DNA of 64,000 bases, from the NCBI GenBank assembly GCA_038277395.1, contig CM076197.1:70713348-70777347 (forward strand), in the 5' to 3' direction. The notes beneath the pieces were generated by a model. The model was not told the DNA's origin. It did no database searches and saw only the letters and a program-made list of their open reading frames with translations. This DNA is from Dryocosmus kuriphilus (Eukaryota > Arthropoda > Insecta > Hymenoptera > Cynipidae). Made by a program: the position numbers and the translations under genes. Positions 29,640 to 42,429 of this stretch are shown one piece after another; the first letter of the stretch is position 1, and each line of letters opens with the position of its first letter.

Positions 29640-32600
29640 TCTGAAACCTCGTATATCGAATAATGCAAAACAAAAAATTAAAATTACTTAAACATTTTAA
29701 TAACGCCGCAATATAGTAAAAAACATTTTTCAGTAAGCATACATTTTATTGTATATATTAAATTTATCGGAAAGATGCACAGAACTGAGCCTCAGATATT
29801 TAAAAAAGCGTTTGCCAACCTTACAAATTCCGCAGATTATAAACTTTTTAAAAACAGAGGAAGACATTAAAAAACATTTTTCAGTACGCATACATATTAT
29901 TGCGTACCTACTAAATTGTATCGGAAAAGTGCCCAGAACTCTAATAAAACGATTTAGCAGGTTGTAAAACTCATGACTAAGATAGAGATTAAGAATTTTT
30001 GAAAAACAAGTTCATAAATTTTTTATATTTTTGAAACCTCGTATATCGAATAATGCAAAACAAAAAATTTAAATTACTTAAACTTTTTAATAACGCCGCA
30101 AGATATTAAAAAACATTTTTTCAGTAAGCATACATTTTATTGTATATATTAAATTTATCGGAAAGATGCACAGAACTGAGCCTCAGATATTTAAAAAATT
30201 GTTTGCCAACCTTACAAATTCTGCAGATTATAAACTTTTTAAAAACAGAGGAAGACATTAAAAAACATTTTTCAGTACGCATACATATTATTGCGTACCT
30301 ACTAAATTGTATCGGAAAAGTGCCCAGAACTCTAATAAAACGATTTAGCAGGTTGTAAAACTCATGACTAAGATAGAGATTAAGAATTTTTGAAAAACAA
30401 GTTCATAAATTTTTTATATTTTTGAAACCTCGTATATCGAATAATGCAAAACAAAAAAAATTTAAATTACTTAAACTTTTTAATAACGCCGCAAGATATT
30501 AAAAAACATTTTTCAGTAAGCATACATTTTATTGTATATATTAAATTTATCGGAAAGATGCACAGAACTGAGCCTCAGATATTTAAAAAATTGTTTGCCA
30601 ACCTTACAAATTCTGCAGATTATAAACTTTTTAAAAACAGAGGAAGACATTAAAAAACATTTTTCAGTACGCATACATATTATTGCGTACCTACTAAATT
30701 GTATCGGAAAAGTGCCCAGAACTCTAATAAAACGATTTAGCAGGTTTTAAAACTCATGACTAAGATAGAGATTAAGAATTTTTGAAAAACAAGTTCATAA
30801 ATTTTTTATATTTCTGAAACCTCGTATATCGAATAATGCAAAACAAAAAATTAAAATTACTTAAACATTTTAATAACGCCGCAATATAGTAAAAAACATT
30901 TTTCAGTAAGCATACATTTTATTGTATATATTAAATTTATCGGAAAGATGCACAGAACTGAGCCTCAGATATTTAAAAAATTGTTTGCCAACCTTACAAA
31001 TTCTGCAGATTATAAACTTTTTAAAAACAGAGGAAGACATTAAAAAACATTTTTCAGTACGCATACATATTATTGCGTACCTACTAAATTGTATCGGAAA
31101 AGTGCCCAGAACTCTAATAAAACGATTTAGCAGGTTGTAAAACTCATGACTAAGATAGAGATTAAGAATTTTTGAAAAACAAGTTCATAAATTTTTTATA
31201 TTTTTGAAACCTCGTATATCGAATAATGCAAAACAAAAAATTTAAATTACTTAAACTTTTTAATAACGCCGCAAGATATTAAAAAACATTTTTCAGTAAG
31301 CATACATTTTATTGTATATATTAAATTTATCGGAAAGATGCACAGAACTGAGCCTCAGATATTTAAAAAATTGTTTGCCAACCTTACAAATTCTGCAGAT
31401 TATAAACTTTTTAAAAACAGAGGAAGACATTAAAAAACATTTTTCAGTACGCATACATATTATTGCGTACCTACTAAATTGTATCGGAAAAGTGCCCAGA
31501 ACTCTAATAAAACGATTTAGCAGGTTGTAAAACTCATGACTAAGATAGAGATTAAGAATTTTTGAAAAACAAGTTCATAAATTTTTTTATATTTTTGAAA
31601 CCTCGTATATCGAATAATGCAAAACAAAAAATTTAAATTACTTAAACTTTTTAATAACGCCGCAAGATATTAAAAAACATTTTTCAGTAAGCATACATTT
31701 TATTGTATATATTAAATTTATCGGAAAGATGCACAGAACTGAGCCTCAGATATTTAAAAAATTGTTTGCCAACCTTACAAATTCTGCAGATTATAAACTT
31801 TTTAAAAACAGAGGAAGACATTAAAAAACATTTTTCAGTACGCATACATATTATTGCGTACCTACTAAATTGTATCGGAAAAGTGCCCAGAACTCTAATA
31901 AAACGATTTAGCAGGATTTTTTAAAACTCATGACTAAGATAGAGATTAAGAATTTTTGAAAAACAAGTTCATAAATTTTTTATATTTCTGAAACCTCGTA
32001 TATCGAATAATGCAAAACAAAAAATTAAAATTACTTAAACATTTTAATAACGCCGCAATATAGTAAAAAACATTTTTCAGTAAGCATACATTTTATTGTA
32101 TATATTAAATTTATCGGAAAGATGCACAGAACTGAGCCTCAGATATTTAAAAAATTGTTTGCCAACCTTACAAATTCTGCAGATTATAAGCTTTTTAAAA
32201 ACAGAGGAAGACATTAAAAAACATTTTTCAGTACGCATACATATTATTGCGTACCTACTAAATTGTATCGGAAAAGTGCCCAGAACTCTAATAAAACGAT
32301 TTAGCAGGTTGTAAAACTCATGACTAAGATAGAGATTAAGAATTTTTGAAAAACAAGTTCATAAATTTTTTATATTTTTGAAACCTCGTATATCGAATAA
32401 TGCAAAACAAAAAATTTAAATTACTTAAACTTTTTTTAATAACGCCGCAAGATATTAAAAAAAAACATTTTTCAGTAAGCATACATTTTATTGTATATAT
32501 TAAATTTATCGGAAAGATGCACAGAACTGAGCCTCAGATATTTAAAAAATTGTTTGCCAACCTTACAAATTCTGCAGATTATAAACTTTTTAAAAACAGA

Positions 32601-35600
32601 GGAAGACATTAAAAAACATTTTTCAGTACGCATACATATTATTGCGTACCTACTAAATTGTATCGGAAAAGTGCCCAGAACTCTAATAAAACGATTTAGC
32701 AGGTTTTAAAACTCATGACTAAGATAGAGATTAAGAATTTTTGAAAAACAAGTTCATAAATTTTTTATATTTCTGAAACCTCGTATATCGAATAATGCAA
32801 AACAAAAAATTAAAATTACTTAAACATTTTAATAACGCCGCAATATAGTAAAAAACATTTTTCAGTAAGCATACATTTTATTGTATATATTAAATTTATC
32901 GGAAAGATGCACAGAACTGAGCCTCAGATATTTAAAAAATTTTTGCCAACCTTACAAATTCTGCAGATTATAAGCTTTTTAAAAACAGAGGAAGACATTA
33001 AAAAACATTTTTCAGTACGCATACATATTATTGCGTACCTACTAAATTGTATCGGAAAAGTGCCCAGAACTCTAATAAAACGATTTAGCAGGTTGTAAAA
33101 CTCATGACTAAGATAGAGATTAAGAATTTTTGAAAAACAAGTTCATAAATTTTTTTTATATTTTTGAAACCTCGTATATCGAATAATGCAAAAACAAAAA
33201 ATTTAAATTACTTAAACTTTTTAATAACGCCGCAAGATATTAAAAAACATTTTTCAGTAAGCATACATTTTATTGTATATATTAAATTTATCGGAAAGAT
33301 GCACAGAACTGAGCCTCAGATATTTAAAAAATTGTTTGCCAACCTTACAAATTCTGCAGATTATAAACTTTTTAAAAACAGAGGAAGACATTAAAAAACA
33401 TTTTTCAGTACGCATACATATTATTGCGTACCTACTAAATTTGTATCGGAAAAGTGCCCAGAACTCTAATAAAACGATTTAGCAGGTTTTAAAACTCATG
33501 ACTAAGATAGAGATTAAGAATTTTTGAAAAACAAGTTCATAAATTTTTTATATTTCTGAAACCTCGTATATCGAATAATGCAAAACAAAAAATTAAAATT
33601 ACTTAAACATTTTAATAACGCCGCAATATAGTAAAAAACATTTTTCAGTAAGCATACATTTTTTTATTGTATATATTAAATTTATCGGAAAGATGCACAG
33701 AACTGAGCCTCAGATATTTAAAAAATTGTTTGCCAACCTTACAAATTCTGCAGATTATAAACTTTTTAAAAACAGAGGAAGACATTAAAAAACATTTTTC
33801 AGTACGCATACATATTATTGCGTACCTACTAAATTGTATCGGAAAAGTGCCCAGAACTCTAATAAAACGATTTAGCAGGTTGTAAAACTCATGACTAAGA
33901 TAGAGATTAAGAATTTTTGAAAAACAAGTTCATAAATTTTTTATATTTTTGAAACCTCGTATATTATCTCGTATATCGAATAATGCAAAACAAAAAATTT
34001 AAATTACTTAAACTTTTTAATAACGCCGCAAGATATTAAAAAACATTTTTCAGTAAGCATACATTTTATTGTATATATTAAATTTATCGGAAAGATGCAC
34101 AGAACTGAGCCTCAGATATTTAAAAAATTGTTTGCCAACCTTACAAATTCTGCAGATTATAAACTTTTTAAAAACAGAGGAAGACATTAAAAAACATTTT
34201 TCAGTACGCATACATATTATTGCGTACCTACTAAATTGTATCGGAAAAGTGCCCAGAACTCTAATAAAACGATTTAGCAGGTTTTAAAACTCATGACTAA
34301 GATAGAGATTAAGAATTTTTGAAAAACAAGTTCATAAATTTTTTATATTTCTGAAACCTCGTATATCGAATAATGCAAAACAAAAAATTAAAATTACTTA
34401 AACATTTTAATAACGCCGCAATATAGTAAAAAACATTTTTCAGTAAGCATACATTTTATTGTATATATTAAATTTATCGGAAAGATGCACAGAACTGAGC
34501 CTCAGATATTTAAAAAATTGTTTGCCAACCTTACAAATTCTGCAGATTATAAACTTTTTAAAAACAGAGGAAGACATTAAAAAACATTTTTCAGTACGCA
34601 TACATATTATTGCGTACCTACTAAATTGTATCGGAAAAGTGCCCAGAACTCTAATAAAACGATTTAGCAGGTTTTAAAACTCATGACTAAGATAGAGATT
34701 AAGAATTTTTGAAAAACAAGTTCATAAATTTTTTATATTTCTGAAACCTCGTATATCGAATAATGCAAAACAAAAAATTAAAATTACTTAAACATTTTAA
34801 TAACGCCGCAATATAGTAAAAAACATTTTTCAGTAAGCATACATTTTATTGTATATATTAAATTTATCGGAAAGATGCACAGAACTGAGCCTCAGATATT
34901 TAAAAAATTGTTTGCCAACCTTACAAATTCTGCAGATTATAAGCTTTTTAAAAACAGAGAGGAAGACATTAAAAAACATTTTTCAGTACGCATACATATT
35001 ATTGCGTACCTACTAAATTGTATCGGAAAAGTGCCCAGAACTCTAATAAAACGATTTAGCAGGTTGTAAAACTCATGACTAAGATAGAGATTAAGAATTT
35101 TTGAAAAACAAGTTCATAAATTTTTTATATTTTTGAAACCTCGTATATCGAATAATGCAAAACAAAAAATTTAAATTACTTAAACTTTTTAATAACGCCG
35201 CAAGATATTAAAAAACATTTTTTCAGTAAGCATACATTTTATTGTATATATTAAATTTATCGGAAAGATGCACAGAACTGAGCCTCAGATATTTAAAAAA
35301 TTGTTTGCCAACCTTACAAATTCTGCAGATTATAAACTTTTTAAAAACAGAGGAAGACATTAAAAAACATTTTTCAGTACGCATACATATTATTGCGTAC
35401 CTACTAAATTGTATCGGAAAAGTGCCCAGAACTCTAATAAAACGATTTAGCAGGTTTTAAAACTCATGACTAAGATAGAGATTAAGAATTTTTGAAAAAC
35501 AAGTTCATAAATTTTTTATATTTCTGAAAACCTCGTATATCGAATAATGCAAAACAAAAAATTAAAATTACTTAAACATTTTAATAACGCCGCAATATAG

Positions 35601-36415
35601 TAAAAAACATTTTTCAGTAAGCATACATTTTATTGTATATATTAAATTTATCGGAAAGATGCACAGAACTGAGCCTCAGATATTTAAAAAATTGTTTGCC
35701 AACCTTACAAATTCTGCAGATTATAAACTTTTTAAAAACAGAGGAAGACATTAAAAAACATTTTTCAGTACGCATACATATTATTGCGTACCTACTAAAT
35801 TGTATCGGAAAAGTGCCCAGAACTCTAATAAAACGATTTAGCAGGTTGTAAAACTCATGACTAAGATAGAGATTAAGAATTTTTGAAAAACAAGTTCATA
35901 AATTTTTTTTTATATTTTTGAAACCTCGTATATCGAATAATGCAAAACAAAAATTTAAATTACTTAAACTTTTTAATAACGCCGCAAGATATTAAAAAAC
36001 ATTTTTCAGTAAGCATACATTTTATTGTATATATTAAATTTATCGGAAAGATGCACAGAACTGAGCCTCAGATATTTAAAAAATTGTTTGCCAACCTTAC
36101 AAATTCTGCAGATTATAAACTTTTTAAAAACAGAGGAAGACATTAAAAAACATTTTTCAGTACGCATACATATTATTGCGTACCTACTAAATTGTATCGG
36201 AAAAGTGCCCAGAACTCTAATAAAACGATTTAGCAGGTTGTAAAACTCATGACTAAGATAGAGATTAAGAATTTTTGAAAAACAAGTTCATAAATTTTTT
36301 ATATTTTTGAAACCTCGTATATCGAATAATGCAAAACAAAAAATTTAAATTACTTAAACTTTTTAATAACGCCGCAAGATATTAAAAAACATTTTTCAGT
36401 AAGCATACATTTTAC
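29640..36415. repeat. Homogeneous ~390-bp satellite array, 17 copies, two linker variants
   Basis: Near-identical units begin (at ATTGTATATATTAAATTTATC) near 29,749, 30,140, 30,532, 30,922, 31,312, 31,703, 32,096, 32,491, 32,882, 33,273, 33,667, 34,069, 34,459, 34,850, 35,242, 35,633 and 36,025. Each unit is a dimer of related halves: about 150 bp (CAGTAAGC...) and about 240 bp (CAGTACGC...). The short half looks like a monomer lacking ~85-90 bp. Two linker types occur: A (TTTTTGAAACC, AACTTTTTAATAACG, AAGATATTAAA) and B (TTTCTGAAACC, AACATTTTAATAACG, ATATAGTAAA). Open frames of ~72 codons recur only because the units are identical. Confidence 0.92.
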
Positions 36416-36920
36416 TGTATACATTAAATGTAATCGGAAAGATGCACAGAGTGAATCAGAAATTTAAACGATTGTTTGACAAACTCATGACAAACTCATA
36501 AATTCAGTAGATTATAAACTTTTTAAAGCAAGGCCATAAACTTTTTATATTTTTGAAAACTTGTATACCTATCGAATAATTAAAAAAAAATAATAAAAAG
36601 ATTACTTAAACTTTTTAAAAACGGCGCAAGAAATTAAGAAACATTTTTCAGTACGCATACATCTTATCGCGTACCTATTAAATTGTATCGGAAAAATGCC
36701 GGGAACTCTGGCGAAACGATTTAAAAGATTATTATCAAACTCATGACTTATAAGGTAGAGATTAGGAATTTTTCAAAAACAACTTCATAAATTTTTTCTA
36801 TTCTTGAAACCTTATATAACGAATAATGTGAAAATAAAAATATATTATTTAAACTTGTCAATAAAGCCGAAGGAGATTAAGAAACATTTTTTAGTACGCA
36901 TACATTTTATTGTTAATTTT
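36416..36920. repeat. Old diverged satellite monomers at the right flank
   Basis: About two diverged monomers with the same anchors as 25.6-29.6 kb, degrading into family X sequence at about 36,920. Confidence 0.75.
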
Positions 36921-38712
36921 TTATTAAAACTCTTTTGGCTTTAACAAATAAGTTATCTTCGCATGTCTCGCGCTTGGCACTCGAATAAAGTTTCTCCAAA
37001 ACGTGCATTTTTTTTGCCGTTTGGGTGAAAATAAACATTTTTTATTTTTAGTAACATATTTCACGAATAACTCAAAAACTATGCGTCTCTACACTGAGAA
37101 AAAAGAAGAATTACGTCAAATATAATATGGTAACTGTAAATAAATCGTGCACTTGGATATGGCGAAATAAATATGTAATTCAGTCAACTAGACTATAAAT
37201 CAGTATTTATCTTCTAAAAATGTTGAGCTAAATATCGGTATAGTAATAGTTAATATATATGTGGTTGATATAAATATCTTGTAGACTACTTCGTGCAAAT
37301 AAGTTGTTTCTTTAACGTAACTCTCTATATAGTGTACCGACAAACTTAGATATGTTAACAGTTACTATATGAATGTTCGTAGCAAATATCTCGAGTACTT
37401 TGGTCCAAGTTTAGAGTAGGTAGACAGAACACTCAGATTTAATTTGACTGACGTCTTTTTATTACTTGATAGAAATCTTGTCAACTTCAGTCAAATTACT
37501 AGAAGTATAATCCAACTCCGATTCACTATAATACAAATGTCTTGAAACATTATTTTACCAAGCCATAAATTCATCCAAATATATAAATAATGGTTTGAAG
37601 AGTAAAAGGAACATTGAAACAAACTTATATTTATCAGAAAATTGTACATATTATTTATTACATATACATATAACAAATACATAAAATATATATACAATAC
37701 ATATAAGTAGATCCAAAACTTAACATATATACAATACACATAACTTAAAGTAGATCCCTTTTGGATACAAAGGAACGCCCGTCAGAAGATATGTGAGGAC
37801 GAATGGGTTTCATGAATTCAGACTTCCCGCCTTTATAAACGGAGATCTCCGTCTTGCTTGCGAGAGCCCAATTTTTAGGCCATCTAGCTGCAGCTACTCG
37901 TACCTCCTGCCACGTGATTGGTCGAGGCCGTTTGAATCATCGAGTCAGCTGATCAAATATCCACATATTTACTGTTACCATATGAAATAATTGGATTACA
38001 TACAGATATCTGTGATGTAAATTTTTTCCAAGTTAAAGCAAACTTCCCTGTTTTTTATCGTCTGAACTTAACAGTTGCTTCATATTAACATGTAACAGAT
38101 TAATTCAAATATTTGTTGCCAAATAAATGACATATTTGCAAGAAATATTGCGGTATAGGACGATGTTAGTGTTAAATATGAAATATTTTCCAAATCAAGA
38201 TATTTATTAATAGTTAACAAATATTTCGATTAGTCATTCAACTTTATGGGTTTATTTGTAGTAAACAAACTGTTTTCTCAGTGTATAAGAAAAATGATAG
38301 AAATCAAATTTTTAGACCTTTTTGAGGTAACCAACTTTGCCTATTATACTTTTTTTCGTATTTGGCATAGTTTGGCAGGAAATTTGAATTTTTGATTTTT
38401 GGAAAGAATTTATGATAGATAAAACCAGCACCGTTGGTCAAAAAACGGTGGTTAACGAACTCGCCCGTTTATTTTACACCTTAAAGAAGTGTGTCAAAGC
38501 GCAATTTAATCCGATTATTCCTTCGAAAGTTATCGTGCTAACATACAACAACAACAACGACAACAACAAAGAAAACAACAGCGACAGTCAGACACCAACG
38601 TAAAACATGTTTTTTCGGTTTCAGTGAGTCACGAAGCGTCAAGATTTCATGAAATCCGCGAAAGTCAGTTTTCACATAAAACTAATACTTTCTCATTGAG
38701 ATGACAATGTAA
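36921..38712 (+). repeat. Family X copy 9, split by a CACTG-type element
   Basis: 36,921-37,091 and 38,284-38,712 join as family X: ACTCAAAAACTATGCGTCT resumes as TATAAGAAAAATGATAG. It then has the GATAGATAAAACCAGCACCG block, an (AACAAC)n tract near 38,550 and a final GATGACAATGTAA. Confidence 0.7.
37092..38283. mobile_element. Non-autonomous DNA transposon with CACTGAGAAAA ends
   Basis: 1,192 bp, beginning CACTGAGAAAA and ending TTTTCTCAGTG, with TA on both sides (37,090-37,091 and 38,284-38,285). The flanks rejoin as ordinary family X sequence, confirming the boundaries. CACTG termini suggest the CMC (CACTA/EnSpm/Chapaev) group; this is inference, as no transposase is present. Internally 37,780-37,970 is GC-richer, with TTTATAAA, a CACGTG E box and ATTGG (reverse CCAAT). 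Confidence 0.65.
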
Positions 38713-40020
38713 TAAAAAGTTATTAACAGCTATTGAAAAATTTGACCGCTACGCAGACGTATTTTCATCACATTTGTCGTACTTTGAACTCGATTAAAGT
38801 ATGTCAAAAACGTGGATTTTTTAATTTTTGATATAGTTTGGCTGAAGAATTCAATTTTTTGTATTACTTTCTCATCTCAATGAGAAAGTATGAGTTTTAT
38901 GTGAAAACTTACTTTCGCGGATTTCATGAAATCTCGACATTTCGTGACCCCATGAATCGAAAAAAAAAACATGTTTTATGTTGGTTGGTGTCTGTCGTTG
39001 TTGTTGTGGTTGTTGCTGCTCTTGTCGCTGTTGTCGTCGTTGTCTGTTCGCACGATAACTTTCGAAGGACTAATCGGATTATATTGCGCTTTACCACCAA
39101 ACTATGAAAGATATGAAAAAATTATAATAAGCAAAGTGTTTATCTCAAAAATTTCTACAAATTAGCTTTCTATAATTTTTTTATAGAGACGCATAGGTTT
39201 TGAGTTATTAGTGAAATATGTTATTAAATATAAAGAAATCCACTTTTCAGCAAAACTGTGAGAGATACGAGAAAATATTAAGAAGTGGAATTGTAAGTTG
39301 GAAAGACCTACAAATTTGCTTAACATCATTTTTTGATCCAACGCTTACGTTTACAGATTTACGTTGGTGTCTGGTTACTGTCGTCGACTGCAATATTTCG
39401 AAAGACTAATCGGATTGGATTGTGCTTTGGCACATGCGTGTGAACTTGTACCCCCTCTATCAAAATTTTTTTATTTTTCTTTAGAGTTCTGACTTCATTC
39501 AGGATAGTTCTAGAGTTCCTGATAAGTTTTGAAAATAGTTCTGGTGATTAATGGGTAAAAAAAAACGGTTTTTACAAAATGGGGGGCTAAGTTCACGCTC
39601 CCCCCGACTTTAAAAAAATCATTTTTTCTTTAGAGTTTTGAGTAGGTTTAGCATAGTTCTAAAGTTCCTGATGCTTTTCGAAAGTAGTTCCGGCGAATTT
39701 ACAAAAAAAAAAAAAAAAATTTTCGAAAGAAATTTAAGTTTAAGTTTAAGTTCGTTAACCATCTTTTTTTGATCAACGGTTTTTATCCGCCGAAAATGCT
39801 TTTCAATAAATCAAACATTCAATTTTTCGCCCAAGCTATGCGATATACGAAAAAAGTTTTAATGAAGAAAGTTATTCATCTCAAAAAGATCTACAAATTT
39901 GCTTATAATCATTTTTCTATAAGACGCATAGTTTTTGAGTTTTTTGTAGAAAATATTGTTAAATGTTAAAAAATCCACTTTTCAGGAAACCTATGGAACA
40001 TAAAATGTTAAGAAGCAAAG
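38713..40020 (-). repeat. Decayed family X material, copy 10, with a local duplication
   Basis: A leftward copy starts at CTTTCTCATCTCAATGAGAA (38,870), with a (GTT/GCT)n tract near 38,993, then family X internal blocks to about 40,010. Between 39,440 and 39,710 a ~150-bp segment is tandemly duplicated (TTTCTTTAGAGTT...TAGTTCTAGAGTTCCTGAT). No genes seen. Confidence 0.5.
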
Positions 40021-40288
40021 TCTATATATCTATTTGCAGATTTGTATTTTCTCTTCCACTTTGGATTTAGGAAGTTGTTAATTTAGAAAAATAAATAACT
40101 CCAGGATAACTATACTTGCGGATACCTATAATTCCTTTAAAAAAAAAACAGTTTCCTTAAAAATGTAACAAATAAATTCATAAAGAATCTTTAAAGGAAT
40201 TAAATGAGCTATTGTTAATGAAAATTGAATGAAAATTACGGCTTTTATCAAAAGTGTAAGGGAAAACACATATTTATGCTTAGGTTTC

Positions 40289-40468
40289 CCAGTGGGCACC
40301 GGGACATCCTAAAGGCGTCCTTAGAATGTACCTGTATGTCCTGTGACTTGACTTCTTTAAAACATCCTTTGGCTCTTTTCATGGCTTTGAAAGGTCCTCA
40401 GAACGTCCTCAAGACGTCCGTTAAAAGACGTCTGTAGGACAACTTTAGAACCTATGTGCATACTGGGT
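40289..40468. mobile_element. Small MITE with imperfect CCCAGT ends
   Basis: About 180 bp starting CCCAGTGGGCACC and ending TGTGCATACTGGG, imperfect inverted termini. The inside is rich in GGACGTCC-like strings. No coding capacity. Confidence 0.45.
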
Positions 40469-40611
40469 TCTTTTCTGAAATTTGTTGTAATAATTAGTGG
40501 ACCCTTTTTTTATTAATTTTATAAATCAAGATAAAAATTGAGTAATTTTTAACGTTGAATTGTCGATCATTTGAGATTAAATAAAAAGACCAAATTTGAT
40601 CAGTAAAGCAA

Positions 40612-40644
40612 CGTTTCGTTGGCTTGATTCGCCAACTTCATCAG
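40612..40644 (-). ncRNA. Hammerhead-ribozyme-like core motif
   Basis: On the minus strand CTGATGA (40,644-40,638) is followed by one A, then a perfect 6-bp stem GTTGGC/GCCAAC around a 7-nt loop, then GAAAC (40,617-40,613). This is the CUGANGA - stem II - GAAA arrangement of hammerhead ribozymes, which are known in Penelope-like elements. It is on the same strand as, and 3' of, the Penelope relic at 42.4-44.3 kb. Caveats: one extra A before stem II, and I could not identify stem III with a GUH cleavage site. It may be inactive or coincidental. Confidence 0.35.
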
Positions 40645-40849
40645 GGCTATATGTGAGTAACTTGCACCGTATTATAGTTTGAATGCAATCAAACAGAATA
40701 CAGGCAAAGATTTTTATAAATGTAAATATATCAAGACTAAAAACGATCAATTACAATGTCTTATTAGCTAGTTAACATAATAGTTAACGCATTACATAAA
40801 GGGAACCAAACCCTGCTTAAAATGACGGATAGGATCTGATAGAACCAGA

Positions 40850-41895
40850 TAAAAAACCGGATAATAGACCGGATAGCCCACTTCGGATTCTTGTCTGTCC
40901 CTATCCGGGTCTTATTCGGTTCGTAATATCTTTCGCGGAAAAATAGCGGTCTTATCTGGGTTCTATTCGGGATGACATATCGAAATTATATTTGATTAAG
41001 TTAAAAGTGGTATTTAATCCAGTCCTATCCGGAACTTTGTCGATACCAAAGTTGAGTGACAAGACCAAAAATGATTTTTTATCTGGTTCTATCCGGCTTT
41101 CCAGCGGACATTTAAATCATAAAATTGAATTATTCGCCCGACGGAATCTTATCTGGCCCTATCCGGAACTTTGTCGGAATTAAAGTTGGGTATAAAGGCC
41201 GAAAATGGTTTTCTATCTGGTTCTATCCGGCCTTCCAGCGGACATTTAAATCATAAAATCGAATTATTCGCCCGACGGAATCTTATCTGGCCCTATCCGG
41301 AACTTTGTCGGAATTAAAGTTGGGTATAAAGGCCGAAAATGGTTTTCTATCTGGTTCTCTCCGGCTTTCCAGCGGACATTTAAATCATAAAATTGAATTA
41401 TTCGCCCGACGGAATCTTATCTGGCCCTATCCGGAACTTTGTCGGAATTAAAGTTGGTATAAAGGCCGAAAATGGTTTTCTATCTGGTTCTATCCGGCCT
41501 TCCAGCGGACATTTAAATCATAAAATCGAATTATTCGCCCGACGGAATCTTATCTGGCCCTATCCGGAACTTTGTCGGAATTAAAGTTGGGTATAAAGGC
41601 CGAAAATGGTTTTCTATCTGGTTCTCTCCGGCTTTCCAGCGGACATTTAAATCATAAAATCGAATTATTCGCCCGACGGAATCCTATCTGGCCCTATCCG
41701 GAACTTTGTCGGAACTAAAGTTGGGTATTAAGGCCGAAAATGGTTTTCTATCTGGTTCTATCCGGCCTCCCAGCGGACATTTAAATCATAAAATCGAATT
41801 ATTCGCCCGACGGAATCTTATCTGGCCCTATCCGGAACTTTGTCGAATCTAAAGCTGGGTGTAAAGGCCGAAAATGGTTTTCTATCTGGTCAGTA
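40850..41895. repeat. ~131-bp tandem repeat rich in ATCCGG
   Basis: About seven copies. CCGGAACTTTGTCG recurs near 41,029, 41,168, 41,298, 41,428, 41,561, 41,699 and 41,837. Each unit also has TATCTGGTTCTATCCGG and CCAGCGGACATTTAAATCAT. Periods are 130-139 bp. The left flank 40,850-41,000 holds degenerate, partly inverted versions (GATAGAACCAGATAAA). No gene seen. Confidence 0.85.
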
Positions 41896-42251
41896 GTTCA
41901 GAATAATTCCGCCAGGAGCGCAGGGATTCTTGTCTCACAATAGTAGTCGATCGTCGGGGGCTATAAGTTAGCCACAATTTTTCACTATTAGTTAGAATGA
42001 AAAGATGTACCTAATACATCTGTTTGATCGTCATCGATCCTTTTTTTGGTGCTTTCACAGTATGAGTATCTGGTAGGATGAGGCAATGCGGGTACTGAAA
42101 ATGTTCCGTATAGAGCCAAATAAGAAACCAGACACAAATACCGTATAAGTTTCCGGATAGAACACGTTAAGATTCCGAATATATGGTCTCCAAATCTGTT
42201 TATACAAAATTGCAAACACAAGTACGATAATAAGACTGTCTCATATCAGGA

Positions 42252-42339
<88 letters not shown>
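42252..42339. repeat. (TA)n microsatellite
   Basis: About 88 bp of uninterrupted TA dinucleotides. The stretch 41,896-42,251 to its left holds nothing I recognise. Confidence 0.95.
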
Positions 42340-42342
<3 letters not shown>

Positions 42343-42429
42343 GAAATTTTGTTTTGAAGAACGAGTTACCATTTTAGTTTTCTGATTAGTGGAGAATTTG
42401 ACTGATTAAAATAACAGATATCTTCCTTT

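Noticed and set aside
29749..36243. Repeated ~72-codon frames starting MYILNLSERC
   Set aside because: They lie in every unit of the 390-bp satellite, are not kept in the diverged flanking monomers, and have no domain. Identity reflects recent array homogenisation.
29640..36415. CRISPR-like array
   Set aside because: Direct repeats are ~390 bp without short regular repeats and unique spacers, in a eukaryotic context. It is a satellite.
37491..37739. 82-codon minus-strand frame rich in Tyr/Ile/Leu
   Set aside because: A low-complexity AT-rich frame inside a non-autonomous transposon, with no domain.
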